DNA from: Polaromonas naphthalenivorans CJ2
GTDB taxonomy: Bacteria > Pseudomonadota > Gammaproteobacteria > Burkholderiales > Burkholderiaceae_C
Reading direction: 5' to 3'
NCBI RefSeq assembly: GCF_000015505.1
Contig: NC_008757.1
Span: 62,001 to 126,000, forward strand
Length of the DNA: 64,000 bases
A model generated the notes under the pieces. It did no database searches, was not told the DNA's origin, and saw only the letters and a program-made list of their open reading frames with translations. Position 1 is the first letter of the stretch. Every line of letters begins with the position of its first letter. The position numbers and the translations under genes are program-made. Positions 34,004-43,033 of this stretch are shown piece by piece.

Positions 34004-34990
34004 ATGCACAACAGGGAACACATAGAAGGCCAAATCGCGCTTTATCTTCATCCGATCAAGTCCATCCTTGAAGACGCAGAAGTCTCTGAAATCATGGTCA
34101 CGGCCGATGGCTGCGTTTGGGTAGAAAAAAGGGGGAACATTGAAAACTCCGGCGTCGTTCTCACCGAGGAAAAAAGAAAGCTGACCCTCATCAATGTGGC
34201 CAAAGCGGTCGGCAGGGACATGCTCGCAAACACCGCCAACGCCATCGTCAGTACCTCCGTGGGCGGGCTGCGCTTTGCCGGGGCGCTCATGCCCATCGAC
34301 GAACGCGGCACAACGCTTTGCATCAGAAAGCATTTAGACCCTGACAAACGGCCCAGTCTGGAGCAGCTCGTGGAATGGAAGATGCTCACTGCGGAGCAGG
34401 CCGAGCTATTGGTCCGCCTGATCATCGTTGAGAAAAAGAACGCAGTGTTTCTCGGGCCGACCTCCGGAGGAAAAACCACTTTAGCCAATGCCGTGCTTGG
34501 AAAGATTCCCAGTTACGAACGGATCGGTTCGATAGAAGACGCCCACGAGCTGGCGATCAGGGTAGCCAACAAGGATTGCTACCTCACCAACCCGCAGATT
34601 GGCATCACGTCAAGGGTCTTGATTCAGCACGCCATGCGCTCACGGTACGACCGGCTGATTCTTGGCGAGTCCAGGGGCGAGGACACGTTCGATCTGATCC
34701 GCGCATTGTCCAGCGGACACAACGGCTCGATCACCACCATCCATGGCTCAAGCGCAAGGGAAGGCTTGGGAACGCTGGAAATGCTGTACCAAATGAGTGT
34801 TCCAGAGGGATCGAATATCCCTGTGGAAACCGCCAGAGGCTATATCGCCGCTGCCATCAATCTTTTGATCTATACCGAGCGACGCTATGAACCAGCAGAC
34901 GGCGGTGTATTTAAAAGTGTTCGAAGTGTCAAAGAAATAGCTTTAGTTAAAGGAATAAAAAATGGTGAATATGAAATCGATTACCTCTAA
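34004..34990 (+). CDS. virB11: VirB11-family conjugative ATPase (second transfer locus)
   Basis: 328-aa hexameric ATPase. Walker A is LGPTSGGKTTLAN (about residue 148), Asp box SIEDAHELAI (about 177), Walker B RLILGESRG (about 218), His box GSITTIHGSS (about 241). I chose ATG 34004 with GGGAAG 8 nt upstream; the longer GTG at 33983 lacks a ribosome site. Here virB11 comes first in the operon, unlike Agrobacterium where it is last; TrbB in RP4 also comes first. It overlaps virB2 by 29 nt. It is clearly different in sequence from the TrbB encoded at 10156. Confidence 0.9.
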   Translation: MHNREHIEGQIALYLHPIKSILEDAEVSEIMVTADGCVWVEKRGNIENSGVVLTEEKRKLTLINVAKAVGRDMLANTANAIVSTSVGGLRFAGALMPIDERGTTLCIRKHLDPDKRPSLEQLVEWKMLTAEQAELLVRLIIVEKKNAVFLGPTSGGKTTLANAVLGKIPSYERIGSIEDAHELAIRVANKDCYLTNPQIGITSRVLIQHAMRSRYDRLILGESRGEDTFDLIRALSSGHNGSITTIHGSSAREGLGTLEMLYQMSVPEGSNIPVETARGYIAAAINLLIYTERRYEPADGGVFKSVRSVKEIALVKGIKNGEYEIDYL

Positions 34991-35282
34991 GCGCCTCAAA
35001 ACCGCTGCGGTTATTGCCTTGGCATTGGTGGCAGGACCAGTCTTTGCGCAATCGGCAGATACCACGGGGCTGTGCAACCTTGTCAGCTTTATCAAATCGA
35101 TCATCGGCACAGTGGCCGTGCTGGCAATACTTTTGTATGTGATCAACAGTTTCTTCGGTAAAAGCGCCCTGATTGGCGAGATCATCGAAAAGGTGTTGAT
35201 TGGATGCGTGGTTGCCGTTGGCGCAACATTCCTGGTCACCAAAACCGGTCTGGTTGTCAGCTGCTCATCAGGTCTGATCTAA
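34962..35282 (+). CDS. virB2: VirB2/TrbC-type conjugative pilin
   Basis: 106-aa pilin precursor with a signal peptide ending at VFAQ (about residue 31) and two membrane helices (SIIGTVAVLAILLYVINSFF and KVLIGCVVAVGATFLV). Two cysteines (about residues 38 and 101) could form a disulfide. Mature size (~75 aa) fits VirB2. It is the only pilin-like gene in the locus; no type IV prepilin is seen. Confidence 0.85.
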   Translation: MVNMKSITSKRLKTAAVIALALVAGPVFAQSADTTGLCNLVSFIKSIIGTVAVLAILLYVINSFFGKSALIGEIIEKVLIGCVVAVGATFLVTKTGLVVSCSSGLI

Positions 35283-35292
35283 GCCTGCTTAT

Positions 35293-35607
35293 ATGGCCAG
35301 TGTCGACTACCCGGTACTTCGCCGCCCTCGGTTAAGGGGTGGAATCGGTGGAAACACCGCAGTGTTGATATGGGCAATTACAGGGATGGTTGGACTCGTC
35401 ATTGGGTTGCCCGAGGGTTTATTCGTCATCATTCCCGCGCTGCTGATACAGGGCGTCATGCTTTGGGCATTCAGAACTGACCATAAGGTGATGGAAGTTT
35501 ATGCGTTGTATGCCACTTTGCCTGATGAATTCGAAGCGGGCATTCCGGCAGCCGATTCCAAGAAATCGTCACGCCCTCAATTTTTCGGTAAAGGGGTGTC
35601 CCAATAA
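35293..35607 (+). CDS. virB3: VirB3 inner-membrane protein
   Basis: 104-aa VirB3-family protein: YPVLRRPRLRGGIGGNTAVL at the N-terminus, then two close hydrophobic segments (residues 22-57), then a short cytoplasmic tail. It overlaps virB4 by one base (TAATG), the order seen in most VirB systems. Confidence 0.85.
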   Translation: MASVDYPVLRRPRLRGGIGGNTAVLIWAITGMVGLVIGLPEGLFVIIPALLIQGVMLWAFRTDHKVMEVYALYATLPDEFEAGIPAADSKKSSRPQFFGKGVSQ

Positions 35608-38072
35608 TGGTCATTGCTCTTAAAAAAGAAGCGTCGGAATCAAAGTCCTCGCATTCGGAATTGCTGCCCTGGCTCTGCCATGCATCACCCGACTGGATTT
35701 TATGCAAGGACGGCTCTTTGCTATCCGGGATGGAGTACCGGTGCCTTGATATTGACAATATCTCCGAGCACACGCTCAAAAAAGCGTTGCTCGAACTTCA
35801 GGCGTCACTCAAAACGCTTGATGAGCGGTTCTATGTCTGGTGGACCATCGATAAGAAAAGGGACAGCACCCGGCACAAAAGCAACTTTCCCAATGATGCC
35901 GCTCAGAAACTTGACGATTTGATAGGCAAAGCCCTGGACGCCGGGAAGATGTTCAACATTACCTATCGCATGTACATCCTGTACACGGGCGAGACGGGCA
36001 TGTACGCATACATGGACAACGTCAGAAGGCTGGTCAACGAAGAGAATACCTCTGTCATCACTGCGATGCTCAAGAGCCTTAACCCGGCTACCTTTACCAG
36101 CGCATCAGCCTTGTCAGATGCGCGCCAGCTCGACCAAAATCTTGCCACTGCCGAGGGCGCAGTCCAGCAGTTCATGAACTCGCACAGCATCATGAGCTTA
36201 AAACGGCTGAGCGGCTGGGACCTGGACAATGCGCTGCTTCAAAGCGGCAACCTGTCCATTGCCTTGAACAGCACCTACAAGCCGCCAGTCGGTGCGATGC
36301 TCGATGAATACTGCGCATTGAGCGACGTCAAAATTGGCCGGGAAGTTATTTCAGTGTCCGGTCCCAATCGAACCATCTTCGCAGCAAACCTCACACTCAA
36401 GAACTACCCCACCAATCTCACGCCGGGCCTGATGGAGCGGTTGGTGGCGAGTCCTTTGGAATTCAGGCTCACGCATGTGATGCGCTGCCTGGGGCAAGCT
36501 GCAGCGGTCAAAACGCTGAAGGAAGTCAGCAACTATTACTTCATGAACCAGAGCACGTTCATGCAAAGGGCGATTGCCAAAGCAACATCGTCTGAGCCGG
36601 GCGTCGATCCTGGCAAAGCCGACCTTTACATGGAAAGCCTCGAAGCATTGCGCAGACAAACAGTCGAAGGGCTTGGATGGCTGTACCACGCCATGACAGT
36701 GACCGTTTTTGGAACTTCACTGAATCACCTGGAGCAAGAAGTAAACGAGGTGGGGCGAAATCTCAGCGATGTGCCATTCATCAGGGAACGGCTGGGCCTG
36801 AAAGCGAGCTTTTACTCCATGATTCCCGGCCAGTGGTCGATGCAGCAGCGGCTCATGCTTGTCAACGCCGAGGTCGCCGCGGATTGCGCTCCAATCTACA
36901 CGATTGACCAGGGCTCGCCAAAAAGCCAGCACTTCAGCGAAACCACGGGCACCTACCAGCCGAGCCTGTGCCTGTTCCAAACGGTCTATGGGACCCCGTA
37001 CCACTACAACCCTCACGTCGGGCAACTCGGGCACACCATGCTCGTGATGCCTTCCGGGAACGGTAAAACGACGTTCGCCAACTTGTGCCTGGCGCAGTTC
37101 CAGCGCTACCCCGATGCACAGGTGTTTATCTTCGACAGGGATTTTTCCTGCCGGATCATTACCGGCCTCGTTGGCGGAACGCACATCGACCTCAAGTCGG
37201 GCATCAAGCTCAACCCGATGGCAGCCGTCAATGAAGGGCCCATGGGGCGGCTCTGGGCGCGGGAGTTTTTGCTTCAAAGACTGGAAGAGAGCGGCACTCA
37301 AGTAACGCCCGAAGATCGAAATGTGATCGATGACACGCTGCTTGCGCTGTCCAAGACCGACCAGCCCATATCCATGGGCACGGTGGCCGGTGTTTTGCCA
37401 CGAAAACTCGAAGCCGCACTGGCGGAATGGGTCAACAACGGTCCTTACGGGATGTTCGACAGCACGGTGGACGAGCTGAGCCTGGAATCGTGGACCTGCA
37501 TCGAGATGAAGGACATCATGGCCGTGGACCGGCTGGCCCGGGCATTTCTGGACCATGCCTTTCGCATGATCATGAAACGTCTGGACGGGCGGCCGACCTT
37601 TATCTATCTTGAAGAAGCGTCCTTTCTGCTCAACAGTCCGCAGTTTCTCAGGGCATTCGATGACTGGCTCAAGACGTTTCGAAAACTCAATGCGTTTGTC
37701 TGGCTGACCATCCAGTCGCCCGAGTCGGTTTCCGGAATTGACGATGAGCGCGTGCGCGCCACCATTGCCGACAACATACCGAACCTGATTCTTGGCTACA
37801 ACCAACGACTGGAAAACCATCGGGAACTCTACAAATCCATGTTTGGCATGCACGACGAACAAGTCAACTTGCTGGCAAACCTGAAACCCAAACGCGATTA
37901 CCTGCTAGTTGCCGATGGTATTTGCCGCGTGATGGGCACAAACCTAAGCAAAGATGCATTGGCTTACTTGCGATCGGAGATGCCCTATCAAGACCTCTTC
38001 ACGAAAGCGCAAGAAAGCGGGCGCACAGACTGGCGCGACTTCTATATCGCCGAAGCACTTAAAAGGAGCTAA
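35607..38072 (+). CDS. virB4: VirB4 conjugative ATPase
   Basis: 821-aa AAA+ ATPase. Walker A is MPSGNGKTTFANL (about residue 481), Walker B FIYLEEASFLLN (about 665), followed by WLTIQSPESV (about 700). The N-terminal half carries the VirB4/CagE domain. It starts at the last base of virB3 and ends 2 nt before virB5. The active Glu-Glu in Walker B is intact. Confidence 0.93.
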   Translation: MVIALKKEASESKSSHSELLPWLCHASPDWILCKDGSLLSGMEYRCLDIDNISEHTLKKALLELQASLKTLDERFYVWWTIDKKRDSTRHKSNFPNDAAQKLDDLIGKALDAGKMFNITYRMYILYTGETGMYAYMDNVRRLVNEENTSVITAMLKSLNPATFTSASALSDARQLDQNLATAEGAVQQFMNSHSIMSLKRLSGWDLDNALLQSGNLSIALNSTYKPPVGAMLDEYCALSDVKIGREVISVSGPNRTIFAANLTLKNYPTNLTPGLMERLVASPLEFRLTHVMRCLGQAAAVKTLKEVSNYYFMNQSTFMQRAIAKATSSEPGVDPGKADLYMESLEALRRQTVEGLGWLYHAMTVTVFGTSLNHLEQEVNEVGRNLSDVPFIRERLGLKASFYSMIPGQWSMQQRLMLVNAEVAADCAPIYTIDQGSPKSQHFSETTGTYQPSLCLFQTVYGTPYHYNPHVGQLGHTMLVMPSGNGKTTFANLCLAQFQRYPDAQVFIFDRDFSCRIITGLVGGTHIDLKSGIKLNPMAAVNEGPMGRLWAREFLLQRLEESGTQVTPEDRNVIDDTLLALSKTDQPISMGTVAGVLPRKLEAALAEWVNNGPYGMFDSTVDELSLESWTCIEMKDIMAVDRLARAFLDHAFRMIMKRLDGRPTFIYLEEASFLLNSPQFLRAFDDWLKTFRKLNAFVWLTIQSPESVSGIDDERVRATIADNIPNLILGYNQRLENHRELYKSMFGMHDEQVNLLANLKPKRDYLLVADGICRVMGTNLSKDALAYLRSEMPYQDLFTKAQESGRTDWRDFYIAEALKRS

Positions 38073-38074
38073 TC

Positions 38075-38788
38075 ATGAAACTGAATATCAAAAAAAGCCT
38101 CGCCATTGCCACCATCGCGTGTGCGGGTTTCTTGCCGACCTTCTCGCAAGCCATGCTAGTTTTCGACGCAGCCAATTACTCGCAAACCACCATCACCGCC
38201 ATCCAACAGATCAAGGCGCAAATTGATCAGGTCAGGCAACTGCAGGAGCAGATCAAATCTAACAGTGCCAACTTTGCCGGCAAAGATATTGCCGACCTCA
38301 AAAGGGAGTATGACAAAGTAAAAAGGGTCTATGACTCCGCAAATGCCTTGCAGAACACTTTGCTTGGTGTGCAGCAAAACTTTGACAACCTCAAGGCGAT
38401 GTTTGGCTCGGGCAACTACCAGGACTTCGGATCGATGGCCGTGTCCATCGGGGATCGCGCAAAAGCCGGCGATGCGGTGGCGAAAAACCTCTATGACAAC
38501 TCCAGGCGGGCGCAAGACCAAATGAAAGATGCGTTTGACCGGCACCAAAAAATTGTTGACCAAGCCAGCAACGTGAGTGGCGTCACCGAAGCGACTCAAG
38601 CGACGACCGCTGCAGTCGGGGTGCTGATTCAACAAAATAACAGCATGCTGGCCATGATGGCGGCCGATCAGACGAAAAAAGCCGTTGATGCCTCAGAAAT
38701 CAACACTGAAAAGCAAGAGCGTGCCCAGGCAGAGATGAAATACCAGCAAAACATGTCATCAGAACTCAAGAAAATCTTGAAGAAGTAA
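38075..38788 (+). CDS. virB5: VirB5/TrbJ-type pilus-tip protein
   Basis: 237-aa secreted protein with a signal peptide ending about residue 27 (LPTFSQAML) and a long helical, Gln/Lys-rich body with QQIKAQIDQVRQLQEQIKSN, as in TrbJ/VirB5. It has AAGGAG upstream inside the end of virB4. Unlike the TrbJ at 14284 it lacks the GEGTPYTP ending. Confidence 0.82.
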   Translation: MKLNIKKSLAIATIACAGFLPTFSQAMLVFDAANYSQTTITAIQQIKAQIDQVRQLQEQIKSNSANFAGKDIADLKREYDKVKRVYDSANALQNTLLGVQQNFDNLKAMFGSGNYQDFGSMAVSIGDRAKAGDAVAKNLYDNSRRAQDQMKDAFDRHQKIVDQASNVSGVTEATQATTAAVGVLIQQNNSMLAMMAADQTKKAVDASEINTEKQERAQAEMKYQQNMSSELKKILKK

Positions 38789-38794
38789 TCTTTC

Positions 38795-40018
38795 ATGCGT
38801 GTCCTGGTCCACATCACCATCGGGTTTTTACTTTCCCTGATGGCTTGCTTTTCATTTGCGCAAGATCCCGTTTCCATTCCAGCGCCAGTCAGTGCAGCGC
38901 TTGCTGCGAATACCCCGGCAGCTGTGAAAGATTCCGGGAATGCGCAGAGCCTGACGGTTATTCAAACCGTCATCGAGAACCTCTTTGGCAAAAGCAACAG
39001 CGGTGAGAGCTTGATAAAAAGGTTCACGGGCTCAGGCTTGACCATTGCAGGCAGTCTTACCAGCACAGTTGCCTTGCCCCTGGCAGGGGCGCTGGCACTG
39101 GCATCCATGCTATGGCACATCATGCTAGCCATGGCTAATCGCAAATCGCCAACGGATGCCGCTATCGAAGGCATTTTATTTGCGGTTTTAACCGCATTCC
39201 TTATTTCCCAGTACGCATCCATCGTCAGGGATGTTGTCAAGTTCGGCGATATGGTGATTACCGCCACCGGCGGGACCGTAGGTGAATCTGTCACTAACTT
39301 TATGACTGGCTTCCTGGTCAAATTTATTGATGTCATCGTCAAGGGGTTCAGTGCTTTCAGTATCACAAGCTGGCTGACTGGCTCGGCAGATATGCTGTTC
39401 GGCGTAGCGCTCATGGTGCTAGCGTGCTTCTTTGCCTTCACAGCAATGATTGAACTGGTAGGCGTTTTGCTGATGGGGCCTGTGGTGGTCGGGCTGGCCA
39501 TTGCCATCGGACCTATTTTTATCGCCTGCCTGGCCAGCACCTTTACCCGTAGATGGTTTAACCAGTGGTTCAATTTCCTCGTTGGCGGCGCATTTCTCAC
39601 TGCCGTCACCGTGATCGTTTTGAAATTGCTTACGGAAGTCGTGACAGCGGGGGTTGGCGCTATTGGGGAAGGAAGTGTTTCGGGCCAAGCCCTGGCGATG
39701 GCGATGATTGCAGTCGGCACGGCCAAAATCTTTGCCGCCATCCCCAATTTTGCTGATTCCATTCTCCCTGGACGAACCGGTGCTGGCCAGGCCGTCACGA
39801 GCGGAGACGGGTTGGGCAATTCAGCAGTTGCCGTCATGGGCAAAGCTGCAGATCCGGCGAAAGCTGCCCTGGCGACAGCCAAGGCGGCAGCAAACCCTGG
39901 GAATGCACTAGCCCAAACATCTGCGGCCATTAGCAATGCGAGGACGGGCGGGGCAGTCAACAACATTCGCTCAGGTGTTGCCACTGCAGCCTCGGCTGTA
40001 AGAAAAGCCTTGCCTTGA
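38795..40018 (+). CDS. virB6: VirB6/TrbL-type polytopic channel protein
   Basis: 407-aa membrane protein with an N-terminal signal-like helix and about six to seven membrane spans between residues 75 and 320, then an Ala-rich tail. Fits VirB6/TrbL. It closes the first block of the locus; a palindromic terminator-like element follows 50 nt later. Confidence 0.85.
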   Translation: MRVLVHITIGFLLSLMACFSFAQDPVSIPAPVSAALAANTPAAVKDSGNAQSLTVIQTVIENLFGKSNSGESLIKRFTGSGLTIAGSLTSTVALPLAGALALASMLWHIMLAMANRKSPTDAAIEGILFAVLTAFLISQYASIVRDVVKFGDMVITATGGTVGESVTNFMTGFLVKFIDVIVKGFSAFSITSWLTGSADMLFGVALMVLACFFAFTAMIELVGVLLMGPVVVGLAIAIGPIFIACLASTFTRRWFNQWFNFLVGGAFLTAVTVIVLKLLTEVVTAGVGAIGEGSVSGQALAMAMIAVGTAKIFAAIPNFADSILPGRTGAGQAVTSGDGLGNSAVAVMGKAADPAKAALATAKAAANPGNALAQTSAAISNARTGGAVNNIRSGVATAASAVRKALP

Positions 40019-40067
40019 TGGGTTGAACCAAAGCTGGCTTGCTATGGTTAGCAACGGCAAACCACAC

Positions 40068-40098
40068 ATAGGCGGCCTAATTAGGCCGCCTATTTTCT
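40068..40098. terminator. 26-bp perfect CCTAATTAGG palindrome, copy 3, likely terminator after virB6
   Basis: ATAGGCGGCCTAA (40068-40080) pairs with TTAGGCCGCCTAT (40081-40093), followed by TTTC. It separates virB6 from the pil block and shares its core with copies at 23205, 54164 and 54786. As RNA it would fold into a GC-rich hairpin with an AATT loop. Confidence 0.65.
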
Positions 40099-40230
40099 TG
40101 GGAAAAGCCTTTTCGTGGCCGTTTTGTTCGCTCTATTTGAAATGGCACCATTTAAGAGAAAGCTTTCAATCCTTTTTTGAGGCTTCTTAAAGTTTCAATG
40201 TCTGTCTGGAATACAGAAAGACTTTGAAAA

Positions 40231-40842
40231 ATGACCTGGTTGAAAAAGTGGAAACTCTCAAGCACTCAAACACTTGTTTTGGCTGCTCTGGCTTTTGGAT
40301 CGCTTTCAGCGCAGGCTCAAAGCAAGATTCATTGCCTCTACAACGCGGACGCTGCCCGATACGAAGCACCATTGGCGTGGCAAAACACCCTGGGTGCGGC
40401 TCGCGCCAATGCAATGTGCAGCCGCGTCACTGGGGCGGTGATTCCTGCCACCCCGATGATGGCGGCCTCGCCGGTGATCGCGGCCGCGCCGGTTGCACCT
40501 ATGGCCCCAGCTGCTGCACCACCGCCTGAGCGCATATCAGCGCCTGCGCAACCCGTCTATTCGATCTCCAGCGGAGAAAAAGTGTCTGAAGTGCTGACCA
40601 AATGGGCTGCAGCACAGGGCTACTCCCTGGTCTGGGATGCCCCTGGCCAATCTGACCTGTCATTGCTCACGGGAACTGTCGAGGCTCAGTCGCTGACCGA
40701 AGCCGTCGGCAAGCTGGTCACAGCTCTCAACTCCAAGTTGGCCGGCAAACGCTCGGCTAACAACCAGGAGACTCAATTTGCTTTCCCGGTCGAAGCAATT
40801 GCCTATTCAAACAATGTCATCGCCGTCACCGTCAAGCAGTGA
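40231..40842 (+). CDS. TcpQ/PilL-like pilus assembly protein
   Basis: 203-aa secreted protein: signal peptide ending at LSAQAQ (about residue 30), a Pro/Ala-rich linker (70-110), and a C-terminal domain with SSGEKVSEVLTKWAAAQGYS then LVWDAPGQSD (about 111-140). This is the TcpQ / toxin-coregulated-pilus Q-type domain found in PilL of R64-like type IVb systems; it helps place the secretin. It starts the pil block after the palindrome. Confidence 0.78.
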   Translation: MTWLKKWKLSSTQTLVLAALAFGSLSAQAQSKIHCLYNADAARYEAPLAWQNTLGAARANAMCSRVTGAVIPATPMMAASPVIAAAPVAPMAPAAAPPPERISAPAQPVYSISSGEKVSEVLTKWAAAQGYSLVWDAPGQSDLSLLTGTVEAQSLTEAVGKLVTALNSKLAGKRSANNQETQFAFPVEAIAYSNNVIAVTVKQ

Positions 40843-40874
40843 CACCGAACTCACCTATTTCATCCAAATCCATT

Positions 40875-41348
40875 ATGAAAACCACCATCGTCCTTGTCGC
40901 CCTCATCGCCACTTCCGGACTTTCCTTTTCCCAGGTCCGGTTCATCGATGCTCCCTATCCAAGCTCCGTCAGTCGGCCAGCCCTCCAAATGCCAGTGGCG
41001 CAGCAAGTGGCCATGCCGGTGTATCAGGCAACTCCCGTTTCAGCTCCAGCCATGCAGGCAGGTTTTGAAGCGACGCCGGCAGACGCAAATTTGCGCAAGG
41101 CACTCGTGCGCTGGACAAAGATGATTGGCTGGACGTTCGAGCCTGAGCATTGGACGCTCGACCGTGACATTCCTATCGCGGGCTCGGCCAGCCTTGGCAG
41201 CGATTTCAAGATGGCGACGCGTTTGTTGCTGTCGAGCACCGAAATGACTGATTTGCCTGCACAACCCTGTTTTTACAGCAACAACGTTTTGCGCGTCATA
41301 CCGCTGAACGAGCTCTGCTCACGCCAGCAGGTCAACAAGACACAGTAA
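40875..41348 (+). CDS. second TcpQ-like secretin accessory protein
   Basis: 157-aa protein with a signal peptide (LVALIATSGLSFSQ, about residue 20), a Pro/Val linker and a C-terminal TcpQ-like domain (NLRKALVRWTKMIGWTFEPE, about 75-94). It resembles the preceding protein in layout, suggesting duplication or a paired accessory (PilL/PilM-like). ATG 40875 fits the signal peptide; the frame opens earlier at 40839. Confidence 0.68.
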   Translation: MKTTIVLVALIATSGLSFSQVRFIDAPYPSSVSRPALQMPVAQQVAMPVYQATPVSAPAMQAGFEATPADANLRKALVRWTKMIGWTFEPEHWTLDRDIPIAGSASLGSDFKMATRLLLSSTEMTDLPAQPCFYSNNVLRVIPLNELCSRQQVNKTQ

Positions 41349-41410
41349 GCGACGCTTGCCCAAGACTTTCGCTCAAAGCCACATCGCTCTCAACAACTCT
41401 CAGGATTTCC

Positions 41411-43033
41411 ATGCGTCAACATCTTTTAAGCCTTTTCGTTACGGCTGCCCTCGCCACGATTGCCTTGCCGGGCTGCGGCACCTACAACGGCAAGCAAGAA
41501 ATCAAACAATCGCTCGGCGAGACAAGGCAGCACATCGATGCCATGGCGACTGCATCGAATAGCCGCGCGCGTGACATGGGCATCAACAAGTTCAACGGCC
41601 AGGATGTTGGCGCACCCTGGATAGCGGGCAAGAGCATTCCGCTTTCCAAAGAAGTCAGCGTGCCTTCCCAACTTCGCAAAAATGTCCGCACCACCGTTTT
41701 GTCTTCTGAATGCGCCAATGCAGTGACCTTGCGAGTTGTGGCCAATTGCATCACCGATGCAACCGGCTTGCCAGTGCGCGTGAAGGCCGACGCAAACCTG
41801 CCAATCGCATCGTTTGTTCCCCGCGCTTCAGCAGGAGCGGGTCCCGCACCAGCCCCAGCTACGCGGCCAGGTGAAGCCGGCAACTCGGGTGCAAACACAA
41901 CACGGGTTTTTACCCCTGAAGCGGCCGACATTTCCCTCACCAGGCTGCTCGACACAATCTCTGCGGTCTATTCGGTTTCCTACCGATTGACCAATGATTC
42001 GGCGCTAGAGTTCTATAGGCTGGACACGCGCACATTCCGCATCAAATCACTGGCTCAGAAGTTGACAGCCAAAACGACGCAGTCCACCGGTTTTGACAAC
42101 AATTCGATCACCACGTTTGAAATCAAGGAAGCCGATGCAATCGATGCTATCGGCAAAACCATCACGGCGATGGGCACGATGGCCGGCAGCATCAATGTCT
42201 CGCACGAAACAAAAGCGGTCACTGTCACCGATACGCCCGAAGTGCTCGACAGCATCGCTCGTTACCTTGAAGAAGAAAACAAGCGCCTCACGCGCCGCGT
42301 GACGTTGGTTGTGGATCAGTTCTATGTCAGCGACAAAGACAACCGCGAGTTCAGTCTGGACTGGAATCTGGTTTACGGTGCATTGAACGTGAGCAGCGCT
42401 AGCAGAGCGCCAACAACATTGGCGCCCGACACTGCCGGCGCATTTGGAGCGGTTGCCAACACAGGGCGCTTTGCTGGCTCAGGCCTGTTGGTCAAAGCGC
42501 TGTCCGAGCAGGGGCTGATGGTCCAGCAACGCAGCTTTCCATTAAGCACCCAGAATGGCTCGCCGGTATCTATTGGATTGCCCACCATTTTTGATTACGT
42601 TTCAGAAGTCACTTTGACGCAAACGAATGCAGGTGCAGTCAACAGCCAGACCGCTCCCAGCGTGAAGCAAAAAGAAGAAAAAATCGGCACTTACTTGACC
42701 ATCACGCCTGAAGCCCAGGATGACGGGCAAGTCATCATCAGCGCGAACTTCCAGGACCGCACCGGTGTCTTGACACCTTACACGGTGCAGGCCGGCGGCA
42801 ACTCCAGCACGATTCAGCAGCGCAACATTGACGAGGTGAGCAACATCGTTCGCACCGTGGTCCGCGTGGGTGTACCAACCGTCATTGGAGGCTTGTCCGA
42901 GACCGTTGACAACAGCAAGGATCGTCGCCTTGTCGATGGAGCCCCAATCCTCCTGGGTGGCTCCGACTCTTTGAAAAAGAACAGGCGCTCCATGATTCTG
43001 GTGGTTACCGCCGTTGCTGAGGATGGCGTTTAA
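41411..43033 (+). CDS. pilN: PilN-type outer-membrane secretin (type IVb pilus)
   Basis: 540-aa secretin lipoprotein. The signal sequence ends in a lipobox (LPGC, Cys about residue 22). Periplasmic N domains (about 160-300) lead to the secretin core, with VTLTQTNAGAVNSQTAPSVK (about 400), TYLTITPEAQDDGQVIISAN and the conserved VGVPTVIGGLSE (about 494). Matches the PilN family of R64-like plasmids. It would form the outer-membrane gate for a type IVb pilus or pseudopilus. One base separates it from pilO. Confidence 0.9.
   Translation: MRQHLLSLFVTAALATIALPGCGTYNGKQEIKQSLGETRQHIDAMATASNSRARDMGINKFNGQDVGAPWIAGKSIPLSKEVSVPSQLRKNVRTTVLSSECANAVTLRVVANCITDATGLPVRVKADANLPIASFVPRASAGAGPAPAPATRPGEAGNSGANTTRVFTPEAADISLTRLLDTISAVYSVSYRLTNDSALEFYRLDTRTFRIKSLAQKLTAKTTQSTGFDNNSITTFEIKEADAIDAIGKTITAMGTMAGSINVSHETKAVTVTDTPEVLDSIARYLEEENKRLTRRVTLVVDQFYVSDKDNREFSLDWNLVYGALNVSSASRAPTTLAPDTAGAFGAVANTGRFAGSGLLVKALSEQGLMVQQRSFPLSTQNGSPVSIGLPTIFDYVSEVTLTQTNAGAVNSQTAPSVKQKEEKIGTYLTITPEAQDDGQVIISANFQDRTGVLTPYTVQAGGNSSTIQQRNIDEVSNIVRTVVRVGVPTVIGGLSETVDNSKDRRLVDGAPILLGGSDSLKKNRRSMILVVTAVAEDGV

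Noticed and set aside
36717..37862. 381-aa open frame on the minus strand inside virB4
   Set aside because: Entirely antisense to the VirB4 ATPase domain; composition typical of a shadow frame.
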